DNA of 35,350 nucleotides from Streptomyces sp. ISL-87. GTDB taxonomy: Bacteria > Actinomycetota > Actinomycetes > Streptomycetales > Streptomycetaceae. A program made the position numbers and the translations under genes. Every line of letters begins with the position of its first letter. Position 1 is the stretch's first letter. The stretch is taken from assembly GCF_018614095.1 (NCBI RefSeq), contig NZ_JAGGOY010000095.1, forward strand, positions 1 through 35,350, read 5' to 3'. The notes below the pieces were generated by a model. That model saw nothing but the letters and a program-made list of their open reading frames with translations. It had not been told where the DNA came from and did no database searches. Positions 31,835-35,350 of the stretch are shown here, piece after piece.

Positions 31835-33772
31835 GTGATCACTGAACCCACTTCCCCGACTCCCGACTCGCCCAGCCGCCGCACGCTGCTCGCCGGCGCG
31901 GGCGCCCTCGCCGTGGCCGGCGGTGTCGCCGCGGCGATTCCCGCCACCGCGGCCCCCGCCACCTCCCTCGCGCCCGCCTCAGCGCCTTCGGCCGACACGG
32001 AGACCTGCCTGTCGGTCGCCCGCGCCGTCCTGGTCCGGGACGACAACGACGAGTCCCTGGTGCCCCGTTACTCCGACATCCTGCTGAAGTCCGGCCTGCC
32101 CCGGTCCCGCAGGGCCCCCAAGAAGGTGCTCGTCATCGGCGCCGGGCCGGCCGGCCTCACCGCCGCCCACCTGCTGCGCTCGGCCGGACACAAGGTCACC
32201 GTGATCGAGGCCAACGCCAACCGCGTCGGCGGCCGCATCAAGACCTTCCGGGCTGGCGGCCATGAGGGCGCCGCGGCCCCCTTCGCCGACCCGAAGCAGT
32301 ACGCCGAGGCCGGCGCCATGCGCATCCCCGACAGCCACCCCCTGGTGACCGGGCTCATCGACAGCCTGGGGCTGAAGCGCCGCCCCTTCCACCTGGTCGA
32401 CGTGGACGGCTCGGGCCGCCCCGCGTACCGCACCTGGATCCTCGTCAACGGCCTGCGGGTCCGGCGCGCCGACTACGCGCGCGACCCGCGCGCCGTCAAC
32501 CGCTCCTTCGGGGTCCCCGCCGCCTACGAGACCGTCCCGGCCGCCCAGATCGTACGCGGCGCCCTGGCCCCCGTACGCAAGCTGATCGACGGCAAGGAGG
32601 GCCGTGCGCTCGTCGAGGGCTGGGCGCAGGTCATCCAGCGCTACGGCCACATGTCGATGTACCGCTACCTCACCGACGAGGCGAAGCTCGACGAACAGAC
32701 CGTGGACCTGATCGGCACGGTCGAGAACCTCACCTCCCGGCTCCACCTCACCTTCCTCCACTCCTTCATCTCCTCCGCCCTGATCAGCCCGGACACCCGC
32801 TTCTTCGAACTCCCCGACGGCACCGGCACCCTGGCCGACGCCCTGTACGACCGGGTCAAGGACCTGGTGCGGCTCGACCGGCGCGTCACCCGGATCGCCC
32901 AGGACCCGGAGAAGAAGAAGGTCACCGTGGAGACGGTCTCCGAGGGCCGCGGCGGCAGCCCCGTGGAGCGGGAGACGTTCACCGGTGACATCGCCATCGT
33001 CACCGTCCCGTTCTCCGGGCTGCGGCACATCCCGGTCACGCCCGCCCTCTCGTACGGCAAGCGGCGCGCGGTCACCGAGCTGCACTACGACGCGGCGACC
33101 AAGGTGCTGCTCGAATTCAGCCGCCGCTGGTGGGAGTTCACCGAGGCGGACTGGAAGCGCGAGCTGGAGGCCGTACGCAAGGGCCTGTACACCGACTACC
33201 AGCTGGGCCGCACGAAGGGTGACGGCGCGCTGCTGGGCGCCCACCCGGCGACGCCGAAGGGCCATGTCACGCAGGCGCAGCGCGCGCACTACGCGGCCAG
33301 CCGGCTCATCGCCCGGGACCAGCCGGAGGCCGCGGGCGTGATCGGCGGCGGCTCCACCACGGACAACCCCAACCGCTTCATGTTCCAGCCCTCGCACCCG
33401 GTGGAAGGCAGCGCGGGCGGAGTGGTCCTGGCCTCCTACAGCTGGGCCGACGACGCCCTGAAGTGGGACGCCTTCGACGACGCCGAGCGGTACCCGCGCG
33501 CCCTGTCCGGCCTCCAGGAGGTGTACGGGCAGCGGATCGAGGTGTTCTACACGGGCGTCGGCGCGACCCAGTCCTGGATGCGCGACCCGTACGCGTACGG
33601 CGAGGCCTCGGTACTCCTGCCCGGGCAGCACACCGAGCTCTTCCCGCACGTACGCCGCCCCGAGGGCCGGCTGCACTTCGCCGGCTGCCACACCTCCGTC
33701 AAGCCGGCGTGGATCGAGGGCGCGCTGGAGTCGGCCGTACGGACCGCGCTGGAGGTCCACCTGGCCGAGTGA
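31835..33772 (+). CDS. Tat-exported flavin L-amino acid oxidase, L-glutamate oxidase-like
   Basis: 645 residues. GTG at 31835 preceded by GAGGGTGGG. The N-terminus has a twin-arginine signal (SRRTLLAGAGALAVAGG, residues 14-30), fitting export after FAD loading in the cytoplasm. The FAD Rossmann motif is VLVIGAGPAGLTAA (98-111), followed by EANANRVGGRIKTF (125-138). Long stretches (SRLHLTFLHSF, TKVLLEFSRRWWEF, GGGSTTDNPNRFM, VEVFYTG-like and a C-terminal WIEGALESAVR) match my memory of Streptomyces L-glutamate oxidase and its antibacterial L-amino acid oxidase relatives. These oxidise an amino acid to the keto acid, ammonia and hydrogen peroxide. The substrate here is not fixed by what I can see. 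It probably acts outside the cell. Confidence 0.9.
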   Translation: MITEPTSPTPDSPSRRTLLAGAGALAVAGGVAAAIPATAAPATSLAPASAPSADTETCLSVARAVLVRDDNDESLVPRYSDILLKSGLPRSRRAPKKVLVIGAGPAGLTAAHLLRSAGHKVTVIEANANRVGGRIKTFRAGGHEGAAAPFADPKQYAEAGAMRIPDSHPLVTGLIDSLGLKRRPFHLVDVDGSGRPAYRTWILVNGLRVRRADYARDPRAVNRSFGVPAAYETVPAAQIVRGALAPVRKLIDGKEGRALVEGWAQVIQRYGHMSMYRYLTDEAKLDEQTVDLIGTVENLTSRLHLTFLHSFISSALISPDTRFFELPDGTGTLADALYDRVKDLVRLDRRVTRIAQDPEKKKVTVETVSEGRGGSPVERETFTGDIAIVTVPFSGLRHIPVTPALSYGKRRAVTELHYDAATKVLLEFSRRWWEFTEADWKRELEAVRKGLYTDYQLGRTKGDGALLGAHPATPKGHVTQAQRAHYAASRLIARDQPEAAGVIGGGSTTDNPNRFMFQPSHPVEGSAGGVVLASYSWADDALKWDAFDDAERYPRALSGLQEVYGQRIEVFYTGVGATQSWMRDPYAYGEASVLLPGQHTELFPHVRRPEGRLHFAGCHTSVKPAWIEGALESAVRTALEVHLAE

Positions 33773-34167
33773 CCGCCGGCCCCTGGAATTCCGTGCCGAG
33801 GGCGCGCCCCGTCGGCGGCAGGCCGCTACCGCGTACGCCGCACACCCCGTCGCCGCGGGGCGCGTTCACGCCGGGCTCACCCGGATGGATCCGAAGGGCG
33901 GCGTCGAAAGGATCGGCCGGTCCGGCCCACATTGCTTCCCGCATGGGTGGGCCACGTTGACAGAAACGCAATGACGTGCGAGAAAGAGGCGCCCCGGCCG
34001 GGACCGGACAAAGCGTCTCTCGCTGACTCCGTTCACCCCGCGAACCCGCCACTCCCGCCCACACGCGCGCTGAAGAGCCGCGAAATCCAATGCGCCTTCG
34101 GCCGCGGATGCGGGAATAGTGGGTACATCCGACATCATCACCGCGTCACCGAACGGACGGCTCCCCT
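33773..34167. other. intergenic region without a clear gene
   Basis: About 395 bases between the oxidase and the next plus-strand gene. A minus frame at 33866-34141 (91 codons) lacks a ribosome site and a family. TTGACA at 33957-33962 could be a -35 element, but no matching -10 is evident. Confidence 0.4.
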
Positions 34168-34716
34168 TTGACCATCATTCCCGGATCGCGCGTCCCTGGG
34201 AGAACCTGGACGGTCCGGCTGACCGGCCACGCCGATCACACCGTCAGCGTCGCCTGCAGCAACCTGACCTGCCGTATGCCTCCCCGGTCCCGCGACACCG
34301 CCGCGATGCGCCGCTTCGCCGCCGAGCACGCTCGGGCGCATGCCCGTCTGGTCACGGTCAGGCCCAACGCCGCGTGCGCCTGCGGCGCCGCCGAGTGCTC
34401 GTTCCACGAGAACGCCCGGGCGTCCTGCTTCGGCACCCCGCTGCTGCTCCTGGTCCACAACCCGGTCATCGGCCAGGTGTGGACGCTCATGGAGGTCTGC
34501 CAGGCCTGCGCACCGCTCATCCCGAACGTGTCCGTCCTCGCCCGCGCATCGCGCCCGGCATCCGCGGCGCCCACCGCCACGTCCGCGCCCACCGGCCGGC
34601 CCTTGGCCCCACCGGTCGTTCCGGGCGGTTTCTCTTCCCCGGAAGCGGCTCCCGAGGCCACCCCGAACCGCCGTCGGCCCCCGCGCCGGGTCAGCCGCAC
34701 TCAGTCCAAGCGCTGA
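34168..34716 (+). CDS. hypothetical Cys-rich protein with disordered C-terminus
   Basis: 182 residues from a TTG at 34168; no better start is in frame and the ribosome site is weak (GGACGG about nine bases upstream). Residues 1-125 hold seven Cys, including C-x4-C near 30-35 and C-A-C-G-x3-C-x2-H near 70-80, a zinc-ribbon-like layout, plus an Ala-rich helix between. The last 55 residues are Pro/Ala/Thr-rich and likely disordered. I recall similar uncharacterised Streptomyces proteins but no function. Confidence 0.6.
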   Translation: MTIIPGSRVPGRTWTVRLTGHADHTVSVACSNLTCRMPPRSRDTAAMRRFAAEHARAHARLVTVRPNAACACGAAECSFHENARASCFGTPLLLLVHNPVIGQVWTLMEVCQACAPLIPNVSVLARASRPASAAPTATSAPTGRPLAPPVVPGGFSSPEAAPEATPNRRRPPRRVSRTQSKR

Positions 34717-34725
34717 GCTCGGCTT

Positions 34726-35337
34726 TCAACCGGTAAGGGCGCCCCGGCGCTCCGTGTTGCCGAGGACGCCCCACCAGACGGAGCCGAGCAGCAGAACGCC
34801 CGGGCCGACCCCGGCGACCGCCGCGATGGTGGCCTGGGAGGATCCGTAGGCGCACAGCGCCAGCCCCACCGCGCCGCACGCGGACATCCCCGCGCCCAGC
34901 CAGCGAAGCGGCGGCAGCGCCCAAACGGCCGCGAGCCCGAAGAAGTGCAGCCCGACCACGAGCGCGATCCAGGCCACCGTCGCTCGCGGGGCGTGCAGCA
35001 GGCTGTTGATGGCAACGAACCCGGCCAGTCCGATGACCACCTCGGCGGCCACCACGAGCCAGTAGCGCCGTCCGAAGCCCGTCCGTGGCGCGGCGTCAGC
35101 CGTCTGTGGCGCGGTGTCAGTCGGCCGGGGCGCGCGCCCGCGCCGCAGCACGACGAACAGGCCGGCGAACGCGGCGATCGCGAGCCCCCGCAAGGGAGCG
35201 CCCACGTTGGTCGGCAGAGCACCGGCGTTCACCACGATGAAGACGAGCCCGAATATGCCGCCGATGTACCGACTTAGAGCGACCGGCAGTAGGTGCCGAA
35301 ACACGGTCGTTGTGAGGGGTGGCAGCAGAACGGGCAC
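34726..35337 (-). CDS. six-helix integral membrane protein of unknown function
   Basis: 203 residues from a GTG at 35337, near the window edge, so a start further upstream cannot be excluded. Hydrophobic segments at about 24-40, 47-66, 92-112, 119-140, 145-165 and 169-190 predict six helices, with an Arg/Pro/Thr-rich loop at 66-90. There are no catalytic motifs. It ends ten bases from the stop of the convergent Cys-rich protein gene. Confidence 0.65.
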   Translation of the reverse strand: MPVLLPPLTTTVFRHLLPVALSRYIGGIFGLVFIVVNAGALPTNVGAPLRGLAIAAFAGLFVVLRRGRAPRPTDTAPQTADAAPRTGFGRRYWLVVAAEVVIGLAGFVAINSLLHAPRATVAWIALVVGLHFFGLAAVWALPPLRWLGAGMSACGAVGLALCAYGSSQATIAAVAGVGPGVLLLGSVWWGVLGNTERRGALTG

Positions 35338-35350
35338 AGGCCCACGTGAT

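Noticed and set aside
33866..34141. 91-codon minus-strand ORF
   Set aside because: No ribosome site and no recognisable motif; kept as noncoding.

Overview
The window has the very high GC content, frequent GTG starts and gene families of a Streptomyces or close relative: AfsR/SARP-type regulator pieces, a mycothiol-dependent enzyme, several P450s, and many Sec- and Tat-exported enzymes. The mix of secreted hydrolases, a secretion operon for a small peptide and many broken genes suggests accessory (chromosome-arm-like) DNA rather than a housekeeping core. The genus is an inference; there are no rRNA or tRNA genes to confirm it.

Layout. 1-5.2 kb: a small Cys/His protein, then a secreted phospholipase-D-like protein divergent from a 1057-residue polytopic membrane protein with a C-terminal patatin-type lipase domain. 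5.2-10 kb, all minus strand: secreted NlpC/P60 hydrolase, cytochrome P450, secreted S33-type peptidase and secreted M36-type metallopeptidase. 10.1-14.6 kb is a gene graveyard. An NAD-dependent DNA ligase is frameshifted by an 8-bp repeat expansion and then cut in its OB-fold. About 2.7 kb follows with a truncated tyrosine recombinase and a maleylpyruvate-isomerase-like gene, then the ligase's BRCT end and small remnants of other genes.

14.9-21.3 kb is the most interesting part: a compact plus-strand operon with a 72-residue double-glycine-leader peptide, a strong hairpin, an HlyD-like adaptor, a peptidase-containing ABC transporter (C39 domain) and a second large ABC transporter. The three export genes match the NHLM bacteriocin export set. 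The precursor is neither of the usual NHLP/Nif11 leader types, its core has no Cys, and no modification enzyme is next to it. The likely scheme is that the C39 domain cuts after Gly-Gly and the two ABC proteins plus adaptor export the core.

21.3-27.9 kb: a P450 3' fragment, an SGNH/GDSL hydrolase, a nucleoside hydrolase, a 2H phosphoesterase, and an AfsR-like regulator broken into two head-to-head pieces (wHTH+BTAD on minus with a 4-bp deletion; end of the ATPase plus TPRs on plus). 27.9-35.3 kb: L,D-transpeptidase, an ABC exporter, a small CBM48 protein, a Tat-exported L-glutamate-oxidase-like flavoenzyme, a Cys-rich small protein and a six-helix membrane protein. Short tandem repeats are common, and two of them account for frameshifts.
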